A stretch of 64,000 nt of DNA from Candidatus Dependentiae bacterium (GTDB taxonomy: Bacteria; Babelota; Babeliae; Babelales; UBA12411): contig DOJW01000001.1 of the NCBI GenBank assembly GCA_003511165.1, positions 113,839 to 177,838 of the forward strand. The letters are read 5' to 3'. Below the pieces are notes generated by a model. It was not told where the DNA came from, made no database searches, and saw nothing but the letters and a program-made list of their open reading frames with translations. Shown here one piece after another: positions 1 through 10,661 of the stretch. The position numbers and the translations under genes are program-made. Positions within the stretch are counted from its first letter, which is position 1; the number at the start of each line of letters is the position of its first letter.

Positions 1-1
1 A

Positions 2-1603
2 GGTTTAAATCCAGTAGATTATGTAGTTATTAATGATGGAAAGTTGAGCGGTATACGAAGCTTTTTGGGGTTCTGGAAGTTGGGGCATCGATTTTATCTT
101 CCGGGCGATAGCTATTTTCAATCTTTTGGGAACTTTTCACTGGACTCTTATTCTCCTTACTTTCGTCCAGTTCTTTATTTGATTATGGGACTTGAGTTTT
201 TTATTTTTAAACTTAACTATTTTTTATATTTTATGGTTAATGTTTTTTTGCATTCGATTAATTCGGTATTGTTTTTTGGGATATTAAATTGGTTTTTTCC
301 TGTTTTATTTGCTTTTTTAGGGGCTTTGTTTTTTTTATTTCAAGGTACTTTGCTTGATACATTTTTACATGCGTATAATATAAATTATATTTTTACAACA
401 ACATGTCTTTTATTAGTCATTATATTTTTAAAAAAGTATTTATATTCTAATCTTTACAGGTTTTATTTTTTATCGACTCTATTTTTTTTTCTTGGACAAT
501 TTACTAGAGATATTTTTGTTGTATTTCCCTTTATATTATTTGGAGGAGTTTATTTATTTTATTTAAACAAAATAGAACTTAATTTTCGTCTGTTTTGGAT
601 TGCCCTAAAAAAAACATATTTATTTTTTCTAATTAGTTTGAGTTATTTAGGCATTTTATTTTATAGAATATCGGCGTTTAAATCTTATGGATTGTCAAAT
701 TTTGAAATAAAAATTTTAACTTTAAAATGGAAAGATATAGTTTGGGTTTTTTTAGCGTATTTTAGGGATGCCTTTGGACTATCTTTTTTACATATCGACA
801 AATATACAAAATTTACGTTGCTGTTTATTTTAATTTTTTTATTTTTTCTTTTTTATTTGTTTTTCAAAATTAAAAAATTAGAAAAGTTTTATGTTTTATT
901 TTTAAGTTTCTCAGCTTTAGCTTTGGCTTGGCCAATTTTGGTTGTTGGTTATGGGGTATGTTATGTTTACACAACAGTACCAATTGTTCTTTTTATTGTT
1001 TTATTTTTAATCTATAAAAATAATTTTTTAGGGCGTGGGAAGTTATTTATTTTCGTTTTGCTTTGCATAACATCATTCGGGGCTTTTTTCAGTGATAAAG
1101 TTTGGGATTATAAAGGTTCTTGGATTAAAACTGTTAATATTCTTGATAACTTTGCACAAGAAAATAATTTAAATTCGAAATCATGTAATAAATTTGTATT
1201 TGTTGTTACCCCGAAATATTTGTCTTCATTGTCGTTATTGCAGCATTTGAGACTTATAACAGGAAGTGATAATATCCAAGTTTATATAATTGGGGCTACA
1301 TCTTATCCTGATGCATTAGAAAATCTTGAAGAACAAATTATTATAAAAAAAATAAAAAATGGATTTCGACTTGTTTCATTAAATAAAGATATATCTTTTA
1401 GCGGGGTTAAAGATTTGGTTAATCTTTTAGTCAAAAATGAAAATTGTGTCGGGCAATTTTATATTGAAGAATTGAATGATACTAAAGTAAAAATTTTTAG
1501 TTTTGTTTTTAATGAAAAATGGTTGAAGCAAAATCCTGATTTACAGTTTTTTACTTGGGATTTCAAAAATAATAAGTTTTGTCCGATGTTATTAAATTAT
1601 TGA
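2..1603 (+). CDS. GT-C type membrane glycosyltransferase, 5' truncated
   Basis: The reading frame is open to the left window edge, so the true start lies outside; the TTG at 44 is only the first possible internal start. The protein is very hydrophobic with about ten membrane segments. An early loop reads YSPYFRPVLYL followed by a segment ending VNVFLHSINSVLFF, the pattern (YRPL...LVNLLLHALNALL) of polyprenol-phosphate-sugar GT-C transferases related to PMT/O-GlcNAc-type membrane proteins. The last ~150 residues are a soluble tail. It probably transfers a sugar from a polyprenyl-phosphate donor on the periplasmic side, and heads the surface-glycan locus with the next gene. Donor and acceptor cannot be read from sequence. 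Confidence 0.6.
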   Translation, partial: GLNPVDYVVINDGKLSGIRSFLGFWKLGHRFYLPGDSYFQSFGNFSLDSYSPYFRPVLYLIMGLEFFIFKLNYFLYFMVNVFLHSINSVLFFGILNWFFPVLFAFLGALFFLFQGTLLDTFLHAYNINYIFTTTCLLLVIIFLKKYLYSNLYRFYFLSTLFFFLGQFTRDIFVVFPFILFGGVYLFYLNKIELNFRLFWIALKKTYLFFLISLSYLGILFYRISAFKSYGLSNFEIKILTLKWKDIVWVFLAYFRDAFGLSFLHIDKYTKFTLLFILIFLFFLFYLFFKIKKLEKFYVLFLSFSALALAWPILVVGYGVCYVYTTVPIVLFIVLFLIYKNNFLGRGKLFIFVLLCITSFGAFFSDKVWDYKGSWIKTVNILDNFAQENNLNSKSCNKFVFVVTPKYLSSLSLLQHLRLITGSDNIQVYIIGATSYPDALENLEEQIIIKKIKNGFRLVSLNKDISFSGVKDLVNLLVKNENCVGQFYIEELNDTKVKIFSFVFNEKWLKQNPDLQFFTWDFKNNKFCPMLLNY

Positions 1604-1617
1604 GATAGGAATAAGTA

Positions 1618-3213
1618 ATGAAGTTATCGAACCTTAAATTTGTAAATATTTTTACCTGTTTAGCAGCAGCTTCAGCAGTTATTTTTTTGATTTTTGTAAA
1701 TTTTGTTAATTTACAAAGTCATTGGACTCAGCATGTAGATGATTCCTACTTAGCGGATTGCACAAATCAGTTATTAAATGGAAAAGAATTTTATCATGCA
1801 GCTGGAAAACCTGTTATAGTTTTGTTAGCAGCGTTATTTCATCTAAATTCACCAGATAAAATTATATATTTATTTACATTATCTGGGCTAATTTCTGTTT
1901 TGGCACTGTTTTTTTTAGCCCTTTATTTGTTAAAGGATTTTATTTTAAGTTTGATAGTAGCTTTGCTATGGTTTTCGTCACCTTTTTACTTTTATTATTC
2001 TAAAGCAGAACATTTGGTTTTTGTCGCAATTTATTTACTTGCTATTTTACTTTGTTTGTATGGGGTAGAACAATTAAAGTGGAAGTATCATATTTGGGGA
2101 TCTATCTTATTAGCGAGCTCGCTTTTAACTCATCCCTCTTTATTAGTTTATATACCCTGTGTTTTTGTGTATTTCTTTTTTTGTTTTAGGCAAAAAAATC
2201 TTAATATGATATTTTTTTTAAAAAAGTCTGTTATTCCATTTATTTCGGTTATTTTTGCTTATGATTTTGGAGCATTGTTTTTATATTTTGTTTTTCATCC
2301 ATTTTCTCATAAAATTTGGCCGATGACTTATTTTTGGTATGATCATTTTTTTGTAAGACAACATATTAAAGAATTCGCTGCTTCTTATGGATTTTTTTAT
2401 CATTTCAAAACTTTTTATTTGTTAGAATGGAAGCTTGTTTCTATTTTAATAATTTGTGCGACTTGTTTTCTTTTTTATTCATTATTGAAAAAATATTTTA
2501 ATAAAAAAGTTAACTTTTTTGAGTCCTCATTTGTTTTGTTTTTTTTATTAATTCCTTTATTTATAGTTTATTTTAGAGCTATTTTGGGTCAGTTTAGTCC
2601 TATAAGGTTTTTTTTACCTATTATTCCTATTTTATATCTATTAATTGGGTATCTTTTTAAAGAAGTAATTTCTAAAAAATTTTATTTTGGGATATTTATT
2701 ATTTTGTTATTTTTTGTTGTTGCAAGAGGGGATTATAATAAAAATATTTTAGAACCAGCTCTAAGAACAGAATTCAAAGAGACTGTAGAATATTTAAATA
2801 ACTCGAGTTTTGATTTATTAGTTTTTTATGAGACTCCTTATCTTTTTCGATCTTTTAATTTTTTTGATAAAAAAACAATTTTTGAATTTATATTTGATAG
2901 CTCTTATCTTAAAATAATGTATGGATTTGATAAATTTCAGGCGGATGTTAATGAAATTTTTGAACAATTAAAAAAACATAAAAAAGTTGCATTTATTATG
3001 GGAACTGTGACTTTAGATGATAAAAAAAATTATGAAAAACTTTTAGAAAAATATTTTGCAATAGATTTAGTAAAAATGATAGAATCTCCATTTTCGACAT
3101 CTATATTTAGGTTGGAAGATGCGAATAATGAAGGAAAAGATTTTATTTCAAAATGTTTATCACAACCTGCACCGCTTTTTTATATTTTTGAATTGAAATT
3201 GAAAGAAGTTTAG
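1618..3213 (+). CDS. GT39/ArnT-like membrane glycosyltransferase
   Basis: This 531-residue protein has an N-terminal membrane segment and then a periplasmic loop with HVDDSYLADCTNQLLNG and a following GKP, the DD...Y...LL.G...P arrangement of the PMT/ArnT (GT39/GT83) GT-C superfamily, with the acidic pair as likely catalytic or metal-binding residues. About ten more membrane helices follow, then a ~150-residue soluble tail. The start has GATAGGA upstream and lies 14 bases after the previous stop. It is likely a lipid-linked sugar transferase for glycan or lipid A decoration; the exact substrate is unknown. Confidence 0.65.
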   Translation: MKLSNLKFVNIFTCLAAASAVIFLIFVNFVNLQSHWTQHVDDSYLADCTNQLLNGKEFYHAAGKPVIVLLAALFHLNSPDKIIYLFTLSGLISVLALFFLALYLLKDFILSLIVALLWFSSPFYFYYSKAEHLVFVAIYLLAILLCLYGVEQLKWKYHIWGSILLASSLLTHPSLLVYIPCVFVYFFFCFRQKNLNMIFFLKKSVIPFISVIFAYDFGALFLYFVFHPFSHKIWPMTYFWYDHFFVRQHIKEFAASYGFFYHFKTFYLLEWKLVSILIICATCFLFYSLLKKYFNKKVNFFESSFVLFFLLIPLFIVYFRAILGQFSPIRFFLPIIPILYLLIGYLFKEVISKKFYFGIFIILLFFVVARGDYNKNILEPALRTEFKETVEYLNNSSFDLLVFYETPYLFRSFNFFDKKTIFEFIFDSSYLKIMYGFDKFQADVNEIFEQLKKHKKVAFIMGTVTLDDKKNYEKLLEKYFAIDLVKMIESPFSTSIFRLEDANNEGKDFISKCLSQPAPLFYIFELKLKEV

Positions 3214-4386
3214 ATGAAAGTTGCTATCGCTGCGGGTGAAAGATTCCATGCTTTTTATTTAGCAACGCAACTGAATCGCTTTGATTATTTAGAAAAATTA
3301 TTTACTACCGTCGCTGGTGAAGGTGATTTAAAATTACTTGGTTCTAAAAATATAAGTAATTTTAGATCTGGTAAATTGTTAGGCGATGTTTATCTTAAGT
3401 TTCGTTTATCATATTTGATTAATAATTCATCATGGTATGTTTTAAAAGATTATATTTTTGATAAATGGCTTTCAAACCAGTTCAAAAATGTAGAACAATT
3501 AGACATTTTTGTAGGGTGGACGAATTATTGGTTAAATAGTTACAGCCAAATAAAAAAAACTGGTGCAAAAATAATAGCAGAGTCAGGGTCTTGGCATATT
3601 ATTGAACAATCAAAAATTTTACAGGAAGAGTTTGAATTATATGGAGTTAAAGCCAAACCAATAAATCAGAAAAATATTGAAAAAATGGTTAAAGAATACG
3701 AAGTTGCAGATTATATTATGACACCAGCCAAACATGTTCGTGATAGTTTTATTCGTCAAAATATATCTCAAAGTAAATTATTAAAAGTGCCTTACGGTGT
3801 TGATTTTGAAAGGTTTTATCAATCAAGAATTGAAAAAACTAAAAAATTTAGAGTTATTTTTGTAGGTCAGGTTTCACTGCAAAAAGGAGTTCAATATCTA
3901 ATTAAAGCCTGGAATAAATTAGATTTACCGAAAGAAACCTCAGAGCTTTTGATAGTTGGGGATATTCAAAATTGTTTTAAACAGGTTATGAAAGATTTAA
4001 CTATAAGAAATAATGTTAAATTTTATGGTTCAACATCTCAGGAAAACCTAAAGAACTTATACAAACAATCTTCTCTTTTTGTTTTACCTTCAATTCAGGA
4101 AGGATTTGGGATGGTTATTAGCGAAGCAATGGCAAGCGGTATGCCTGTAATTTGTACAACTAATACTGGTGGAGAAGAATTGATTGAACATGGTAAAGAG
4201 GGTTTTATTGTTTTCATTCGCGATGTTGACGATTTAGCTGCAAAAATTAATTGGTATTATGAACATCAAGATAGATGTTTCCAGATGGGAATGGCGGCGC
4301 AACAAAAAATTAAAAATTTTACGTGGGATCATTACGGTGATAAAATAATCAAAATTTATGGTGAGATTTTGAAGCAAAAAATTTAA
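3214..4386 (+). CDS. GT4-family glycosyltransferase
   Basis: A 390-residue GT-B fold glycosyltransferase. The C-terminal nucleotide-sugar-binding half shows VIFVGQVSLQKGVQYLI and the retaining GT4 E-x7-E motif (EGFGMVISE, E296 and E304) followed by ASGMPVICT. No signal peptide or membrane segment is visible, so it is a cytoplasmic enzyme adding a sugar to a lipid-linked intermediate. The ATG follows the preceding stop directly, which implies translational coupling. Sugar specificity cannot be inferred. Confidence 0.85.
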   Translation: MKVAIAAGERFHAFYLATQLNRFDYLEKLFTTVAGEGDLKLLGSKNISNFRSGKLLGDVYLKFRLSYLINNSSWYVLKDYIFDKWLSNQFKNVEQLDIFVGWTNYWLNSYSQIKKTGAKIIAESGSWHIIEQSKILQEEFELYGVKAKPINQKNIEKMVKEYEVADYIMTPAKHVRDSFIRQNISQSKLLKVPYGVDFERFYQSRIEKTKKFRVIFVGQVSLQKGVQYLIKAWNKLDLPKETSELLIVGDIQNCFKQVMKDLTIRNNVKFYGSTSQENLKNLYKQSSLFVLPSIQEGFGMVISEAMASGMPVICTTNTGGEELIEHGKEGFIVFIRDVDDLAAKINWYYEHQDRCFQMGMAAQQKIKNFTWDHYGDKIIKIYGEILKQKI

Positions 4387-4401
4387 ATTTGATTTAATAA
4401 A

Positions 4402-6147
4402 ATGAATATAAGAGATCTGCTTAATATTTTTACAAATTTATTGGATAAAAAAGACAAAAGAAAAATAATCTTTCTTTTGTCTTTTTCTATTTTTGTTTCA
4501 TTGGTTGAAACCTTAAGTCTTTCTATAGTTATGCCTTTTATTTCAGTTGCTACTAATTTTGATTTAATTTATAAAAATGATTTTTATCATAAAATTTATA
4601 GTTTTTTGGGACTTCAATCGCCGCTGCAATTTATTTCTTTTTTAGGAGCTTTTTTAGTTGTATTTTTTCTTTTTAGAAGTTTAATATATTTTATTTTTAG
4701 CTATATTTTGAGTAATTTTGCACAAGGAAAATATCACTCTTTTGCTTGCTATGTTTTTAATAATTATCTTAATTTTAATTACTCAAATTTTGTTAGTGAA
4801 AATTCTTCAAGCGTTTATAAAGCTATTTTTTCAGATGCAAGTTCTCTTACGCAGATAATTACCTGTTTTTTGCAAATTTCTACGGAGATTTTAACAGGTA
4901 TATTCATTTATTCTGCACTTTTGTTTGTTGATTGGAAAATGACTTTGGCATTAACCTTTTTTTTAGGAATACAAGCTTTTGGTTTAATGAAATTTATAAC
5001 AAAAAGGGTTGCTAAAGAAGGAAAAAAATCAGGAGCTGTTTGGCAAATTTTAAGTAGAACATTGAGTGAAACTGTAGGAAATTTTAAATTAATAAAGCTT
5101 TTTTCTAATGAAGGTCATATTTTAAAAAGGTTTGAGAGCGCTTCTTATTCTTTAGCAAAATCGGGAGTTATAAATAAAATTTTACAAGATTTACCGCGTG
5201 TTATATTAGAATCGTTAGGCTTTTTTACTATGGTTGGTATGATTTTGTTTATTCTTTGGACATATAGAGACTCATCTGCTGTTTTGCCAATTATCTCTAT
5301 TTATGCGCTTGCTTTTTATCGTTTATTACCATCTCTTTCGAGGATTTTTACTTATTATAATCAAATGTTATATGCATTTAATTCTCTTGGGTCTTATTAT
5401 TTGGAATTGCCTCTTAAGGTTGAATCTTTAGGGAATCAAAAAATAAATTTTGGTGAAAAAATAGAATTCAAAAATATTTTTTTTGGTCATGAAAAAAATA
5501 AAATTTTATTAAAGAATATTGATTTTATTATTGAAAAAAATCAGAAAGTTGCTTTCATTGGTGAAAGTGGCGCTGGTAAAAGCACTATTTTGGATATAAT
5601 TATGGGATTTTATCCTGTTAAAAACGGAGAAATTTTAATAGATAATAAAATTCTTGATAAGTCCAATCTGATTGATTGGCGAATGAAAATTGGATACATC
5701 CCACAGCAAGTTTATCTTTTGGATGGTACCGTGGCTGAAAATGTTGTTTTTGGACGAACTTATAACGAAGAATTACTTATTGATTCTTTGGTTAAAGCAA
5801 ATATTTATGATTTTCTTTTAACAAAAAATGGTGTTGATACAATAGTTGGTGAAGGTGGAATAATGCTTAGCGGGGGACAGAAACAACGAATTGCGATTGC
5901 AAGAGCATTGTATTCTAATCCGCAAATTTTAATTTTAGATGAAGCAACTTCAGCTCTTGATACAGATATAGAGAGCAAAATCATGGATGAAATTTATAGT
6001 ATTAGTAACCAAAAAACTTTGATAGTCGTAGCTCATAGATTGAGTACCATTGCTAGATGTGAAAAAATTTTTAAGATTGAAAAAGGAAATATTTTTGAAG
6101 TTGATTTTTCTACAAAAAGTACTAATGTTATTCTAAAAGTTCAATGA
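4402..6147 (+). CDS. pglK: PglK-like ABC flippase for lipid-linked oligosaccharide
   Basis: A 581-residue half-transporter: six membrane helices in the first ~320 residues, then an ATPase domain with Walker A GESGAGKS (387-394), signature LSGGQKQR (489-496), Walker B ILILDEATSALD and the switch His in VVAHRLST. The N-terminal pattern (FVSLVETLSLSIVMPFISVA) and the domain order match the Campylobacter PglK/WlaB flippase as I know it, better than the MsbA-like protein coded near 29000. Its place between glycosyltransferases and a pseB-like gene fits export of a finished lipid-linked glycan. The ribosome site is weak. MsbA-type lipid export is the main alternative. Confidence 0.75.
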   Translation: MNIRDLLNIFTNLLDKKDKRKIIFLLSFSIFVSLVETLSLSIVMPFISVATNFDLIYKNDFYHKIYSFLGLQSPLQFISFLGAFLVVFFLFRSLIYFIFSYILSNFAQGKYHSFACYVFNNYLNFNYSNFVSENSSSVYKAIFSDASSLTQIITCFLQISTEILTGIFIYSALLFVDWKMTLALTFFLGIQAFGLMKFITKRVAKEGKKSGAVWQILSRTLSETVGNFKLIKLFSNEGHILKRFESASYSLAKSGVINKILQDLPRVILESLGFFTMVGMILFILWTYRDSSAVLPIISIYALAFYRLLPSLSRIFTYYNQMLYAFNSLGSYYLELPLKVESLGNQKINFGEKIEFKNIFFGHEKNKILLKNIDFIIEKNQKVAFIGESGAGKSTILDIIMGFYPVKNGEILIDNKILDKSNLIDWRMKIGYIPQQVYLLDGTVAENVVFGRTYNEELLIDSLVKANIYDFLLTKNGVDTIVGEGGIMLSGGQKQRIAIARALYSNPQILILDEATSALDTDIESKIMDEIYSISNQKTLIVVAHRLSTIARCEKIFKIEKGNIFEVDFSTKSTNVILKVQ

Positions 6148-7164
<1,017 letters not shown>

Positions 7165-7173
7165 AAAGAGATA

Positions 7174-8304
7174 ATGCATATGAAGTGGTTTAGAAGTGTT
7201 CCAATGTTTAACAACGAATTAAAGAGCCGTTTGGAGATTTGGTCTTTGTGCGAATCGTTGAGCTTTTGTTGTAAAAAACAATTTCAAGTTAGTGTTGACT
7301 TGGGTAAAAGTACAAATGTTTTAAGTCTTAAGCGTGAGGTGCTTCAAAATTTAAAAGCAGAAATTTTATCGGTTAGAACTTCACGGCAAGCTTTATATTC
7401 TGCTACTAATACAAAAAAAATAGAAAAGTGTCCTGTTTGTGAAATTTCCGCTTTAAATAGTGAATTTAAATTTAAAATTTATGATGGAAATTATTGTCAA
7501 TGTTCTAATTGCGGCCATTGTTTTGTTATAAATAGGCCGACGAAACAGGTTTTGCAAAAATTTTATAGTTCTGATTCTCATTATTCATCTACTTATACAG
7601 ATAAATTGTTAATGGAAGAAAGAATTAAAGAAATTGTTGTTCCAAAGTTAGAATGGGTAATTAAAACTTATAAAAATTTATATGGTAAGCCTCCTCGTAA
7701 AATTCTTGATGTTGGAGCTGGGGGGGGGCATTTTGTGTATGCTTGTAAAAAAAATGGACTAGATGCTGTGGGCGTGGAAATTAGCGAATCAAGTCGAATT
7801 TTTTGTAAAAATAATTTTGGAATTGATTTAGAATGCATAGATTTTACTAAAGAATATAAAAGGTTTTCTGATGTTGATATTATAACTTTTTGGGGGGTTA
7901 TAGAGCATGTCCCTAATCCGATAGAATTTTTGAAATCGGCATATAAGGTTCTTTTCAAGAGAGAATCTCTCGTTGTTGCAGAAGTACCCAGATGGAATTG
8001 TTTAGGAACTGTTGTTCAAGAAATATTTAATGATTCTGTTGTGCGACATTTAGATCCTTTAGGTCATATAAATTGTTTTACTGATAATAGTTTATTGTCA
8101 GCTTTTTATAAAAGTGGATTCAGTCCTGTTGCCGCTTGGTATTTTGGTATGGATGTATATGAATTATTAGTGCAGATGTCATATTTTTTAGAAGACGAAA
8201 GAATTATTTATGAAATGGGTGAACATATAAATAAATTACAAAATATTTTAGATTCAGCTTTTTTATCGGATGAGATTGTTTTGGTAGGTCAGCCTTATAT
8301 TTGA
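7174..8304 (+). CDS. Zinc-ribbon SAM-dependent methyltransferase
   Basis: A 376-residue protein. Residues 86-116 hold two Cys-rich knuckles (C86-x2-C89 and C108/C110...C113/C116), followed by a class I methyltransferase domain with motif I ILDVGAGGGHF (177-187) and a FWGVIEHVPNP loop. This arrangement is known in sugar C-methyltransferase-like proteins of polysaccharide clusters. The N-terminal ~80 residues are not recognised. It lies 9 bases after the PseB-like gene, so it probably modifies the sugar made here. ATG 7180 is an alternative start. Confidence 0.7.
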   Translation: MHMKWFRSVPMFNNELKSRLEIWSLCESLSFCCKKQFQVSVDLGKSTNVLSLKREVLQNLKAEILSVRTSRQALYSATNTKKIEKCPVCEISALNSEFKFKIYDGNYCQCSNCGHCFVINRPTKQVLQKFYSSDSHYSSTYTDKLLMEERIKEIVVPKLEWVIKTYKNLYGKPPRKILDVGAGGGHFVYACKKNGLDAVGVEISESSRIFCKNNFGIDLECIDFTKEYKRFSDVDIITFWGVIEHVPNPIEFLKSAYKVLFKRESLVVAEVPRWNCLGTVVQEIFNDSVVRHLDPLGHINCFTDNSLLSAFYKSGFSPVAAWYFGMDVYELLVQMSYFLEDERIIYEMGEHINKLQNILDSAFLSDEIVLVGQPYI

Positions 8305-8359
8305 ATATGGCAATGATAAAAATAGAGCATAGACTTTTGTGAAAAAGATGAAGGAATTT

Positions 8360-9424
8360 ATGAATAAAACTTTTTCAAAAATAATAAAAATAGGTAATAG
8401 GTTTATAGGCGAAGGATATCCTTCTTATGTAATTGCAGACATTGGTGCGAATTTCGATGGTAGCATTGAAAAAGCAAAGAAGCTTATTTTAGCTGCTAAA
8501 GAGTCTGGTGCAGATTGCGCAAAATTTCAAAGCTTTAAATCGAAATCGATAGTTGCAGGAAAAGGTTTTTCAAAAATGCAACTAAAAGGAATTCATGGTT
8601 CCTGGAAAAAACCTATAGAAGAAGTTTTTAGAGATGCGGAATTTCATAGAGATTGGCATGATGAGATTTCTGATTTCTGTAAGCATGTTGAAATAGATTT
8701 TTCTACAGCACCATATGATTTTGAGGCTGTGGATTTGTGTGAAAAATTAAATGTTCCTTTTATAAAAATAGGCTCGGGTGATATTACCTGGTTAGAAATG
8801 CTTGAATATATTGCTAGAAAAAATAGGCCTATTTTTTTATCAACGGGAGATGCAACATTAGCAGAGGTAGATGAAGCTTTGAGAGTTATTGAATTTTCAG
8901 GAAATATGAATATAGTTTTGTTACAATGTATTACTAATTATCCTTCTAAAATAGAAAATGCAAATATTAATGTTTTAAAAACTTATAAAACAGCTTTTAA
9001 TATTTTAACAGGATATTCTGATCATGCTCCGGGGCCAGTTGTGGCTTTGGGCTCTGTTGCTTTAGGTGCAGTTGTTATAGAAAAACATTTTACATTAAAT
9101 AAATCTGATTCTGGCCCGGATCATGCTCACTCTATGGATCCTTCTGATTTTAAAACTATGGTTGATTATATTCGTCAGTTAGAATCTGCGATGGGCACTA
9201 CAAGAAAAATGGTTGTTGAAGAAGAAAAAGAAACTGTGATAGTTCAGCGTCGGTCTTTGTATGCTAAAAGATATATTCCTAAGGGAAAAATTATAGACAG
9301 AGAAGATTTAGTAGAATTAAGGCCAGCTTTGGGTATTTTGCCAAAACATAAGACAGAAATTTTAGGTAAAATTGCAAAAATAGAAATAGAAGAAGGATCG
9401 CCAGTTTATTGGGAATGTTTTTGA
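8360..9424 (+). CDS. pseI: NeuB-family nonulosonate synthase (PseI/LegI-like)
   Basis: A NeuB-type TIM barrel that condenses phosphoenolpyruvate with a 6-carbon amino sugar to a nine-carbon nonulosonic acid. The N-terminus reads YVIADIGANFDGSIEKAK and GADCAKFQSFKS, and the conserved TNYPS and SDHAPG and the KHFTLN segment are present. The last ~60 residues form the SAF (antifreeze-like) domain seen in sialic/pseudaminic/legionaminic synthases. The frame is open from a GTG at 8339; I chose ATG 8360 because AAGGA lies just upstream and MNKTFSKIIKIGNRFIGEG matches usual PseI starts. Whether the product is pseudaminic, legionaminic or another acid is not decided. Confidence 0.85.
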   Translation: MNKTFSKIIKIGNRFIGEGYPSYVIADIGANFDGSIEKAKKLILAAKESGADCAKFQSFKSKSIVAGKGFSKMQLKGIHGSWKKPIEEVFRDAEFHRDWHDEISDFCKHVEIDFSTAPYDFEAVDLCEKLNVPFIKIGSGDITWLEMLEYIARKNRPIFLSTGDATLAEVDEALRVIEFSGNMNIVLLQCITNYPSKIENANINVLKTYKTAFNILTGYSDHAPGPVVALGSVALGAVVIEKHFTLNKSDSGPDHAHSMDPSDFKTMVDYIRQLESAMGTTRKMVVEEEKETVIVQRRSLYAKRYIPKGKIIDREDLVELRPALGILPKHKTEILGKIAKIEIEEGSPVYWECF

Positions 9425-10011
9425 TTATGACATTCCAAGAACTGTTTATTGTGCTTGTAAGTAATGATATGCTCAAAAAATCTGATGCAATTATTCTGCT
9501 AGAAGGAGATGGTTTTTTTAGGATTGATAAAGCATTAGAACTGTACTTGCAAAAATGGGCATCGTTTATTGTTATTAGTGGTGGTATACAAAATTTAGAT
9601 AAAGGATCTTTTCCTGCGGCGCAATTATATGAAGCTCTTGTAAAAAAAAATGTAAATGATTCAGACATAATAATTGAAGATATGTCTTTGAATACGAGAG
9701 AGCAAGCTGAAAATATTATTAAACTGTCGCAAGAAAATGGATGGAAGCGAATAATTATAGTGGCTTCTCATTATCATCAATACAGAGCTTTTCTTACATT
9801 TTTAAAGGTTGTTTTAGATAAAAAAATTGATCTAGAAATAATTAACGCTGCAGTTTCAGATCTTGCATGGTTTGAAAATTTAAAATGGGGAGTACGATTT
9901 GAGCTACTTAAAGAAGAATTTGAAAAAATAAAAAAATATAAAAAAGTAGGGCACGTAGCAACATTTCAGGAGGCTATAAATTATTTTAAATGGAAAGAGT
10001 TACAGATATAG
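9415..10011 (+). CDS. YdcF-like (DUF218) protein
   Basis: A protein of about 198 residues with the DUF218/YdcF pattern: SDAIILLEGDGFFRIDKALELY, IVISGG, then ED.SLNTREQAENI and IIVASHYHQYRA. The family is a Rossmann-like fold linked to envelope metabolism; some members (SanA, ElyC) act in peptidoglycan or carrier-lipid homeostasis. No membrane segment is seen. It overlaps the synthase end by about 10 bases, so it is translationally coupled and probably works on the same sugar. A TTG at 9409 and ATG at 9427 are alternative starts. Confidence 0.65.
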   Translation: MFLIMTFQELFIVLVSNDMLKKSDAIILLEGDGFFRIDKALELYLQKWASFIVISGGIQNLDKGSFPAAQLYEALVKKNVNDSDIIIEDMSLNTREQAENIIKLSQENGWKRIIIVASHYHQYRAFLTFLKVVLDKKIDLEIINAAVSDLAWFENLKWGVRFELLKEEFEKIKKYKKVGHVATFQEAINYFKWKELQI

Positions 10012-10634
10012 CACTTGCAAAGCAAATTTTTAAGACAGATTTTATTGGACCAGAAGAGTTGGAAAATATTTCAAATCTGTTAGGAATTAAAAAATCTTCT
10101 TCTTACGATGAAATTCCATTAATACCTTATAGTTTGAAGAAGATTTCTGAATTAGTAGGAAATTATGTTTTAATTTTGGGAATCCCCAATTTCATAGATG
10201 GTTCTCCTTTGAATTTAATAAAAATGCGCGATTTTTTAGGTATTAATTCTTATAAAAAAGAGCCTTGTTTTTATAATCAAGATTGGTACTTAAACGAGTC
10301 TTTTGCAAAACAAAATAATATCGAATTTTCATGGTATTTAATTCGAAAAAATATTTTTAATGAAACGCGTGGAATTTTACCAGGTGGATATAAAAATAAT
10401 TTAAAGATGCCTTCAGCCTTGTTATGTGCATATGTATTTTTTAGTTACTATTTCCATACAAAAGGGCAAATATTATGGTCTAATGAATATGTATGGTGCA
10501 GTGATTTTGATCATAATAATGATCAAGTCTATGTTGGGCGATATTTAGATTCTTCAGGGATTAATAAAAATGGTTTTAGTATACATCGGCATCTTAAAAT
10601 AAAAAAATTTTATGGTTCCATCGATATATTATAA
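9990..10634 (+). CDS. Unknown protein in nonulosonate cluster
   Basis: I do not recognise this 214-residue protein. It has no signal peptide or clear membrane segments. The N-terminus is Leu/Ile-rich and helical, while the C-terminal half has aromatic and charged stretches (WSNEYVWCSDFDHNNDQVYVGRYLD, here split across the text as WSNEYVWCSDFDHN then VYVGRYLD) that look like a small enzymatic or sugar-binding core. It overlaps the YdcF-like gene by 22 bases and precedes the first cytidylyltransferase by 27, so it belongs to the pathway operon. AGGAGG at 9968-9973 lies unusually far (about 16 bases) from the ATG. Confidence 0.6.
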   Translation: MERVTDIALAKQIFKTDFIGPEELENISNLLGIKKSSSYDEIPLIPYSLKKISELVGNYVLILGIPNFIDGSPLNLIKMRDFLGINSYKKEPCFYNQDWYLNESFAKQNNIEFSWYLIRKNIFNETRGILPGGYKNNLKMPSALLCAYVFFSYYFHTKGQILWSNEYVWCSDFDHNNDQVYVGRYLDSSGINKNGFSIHRHLKIKKFYGSIDIL

Positions 10635-10661
10635 TATTAAAAGGTTAAATAAGGTTTTAAA

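Noticed and set aside
1093..1116. WDYKG in the first protein, resembling the WWDYG motif of PglB oligosaccharyltransferases
   Set aside because: Only part of the motif is present, it lies at the start of the soluble tail, and the rest of the protein has the PMT-type loop pattern. Treated as chance.
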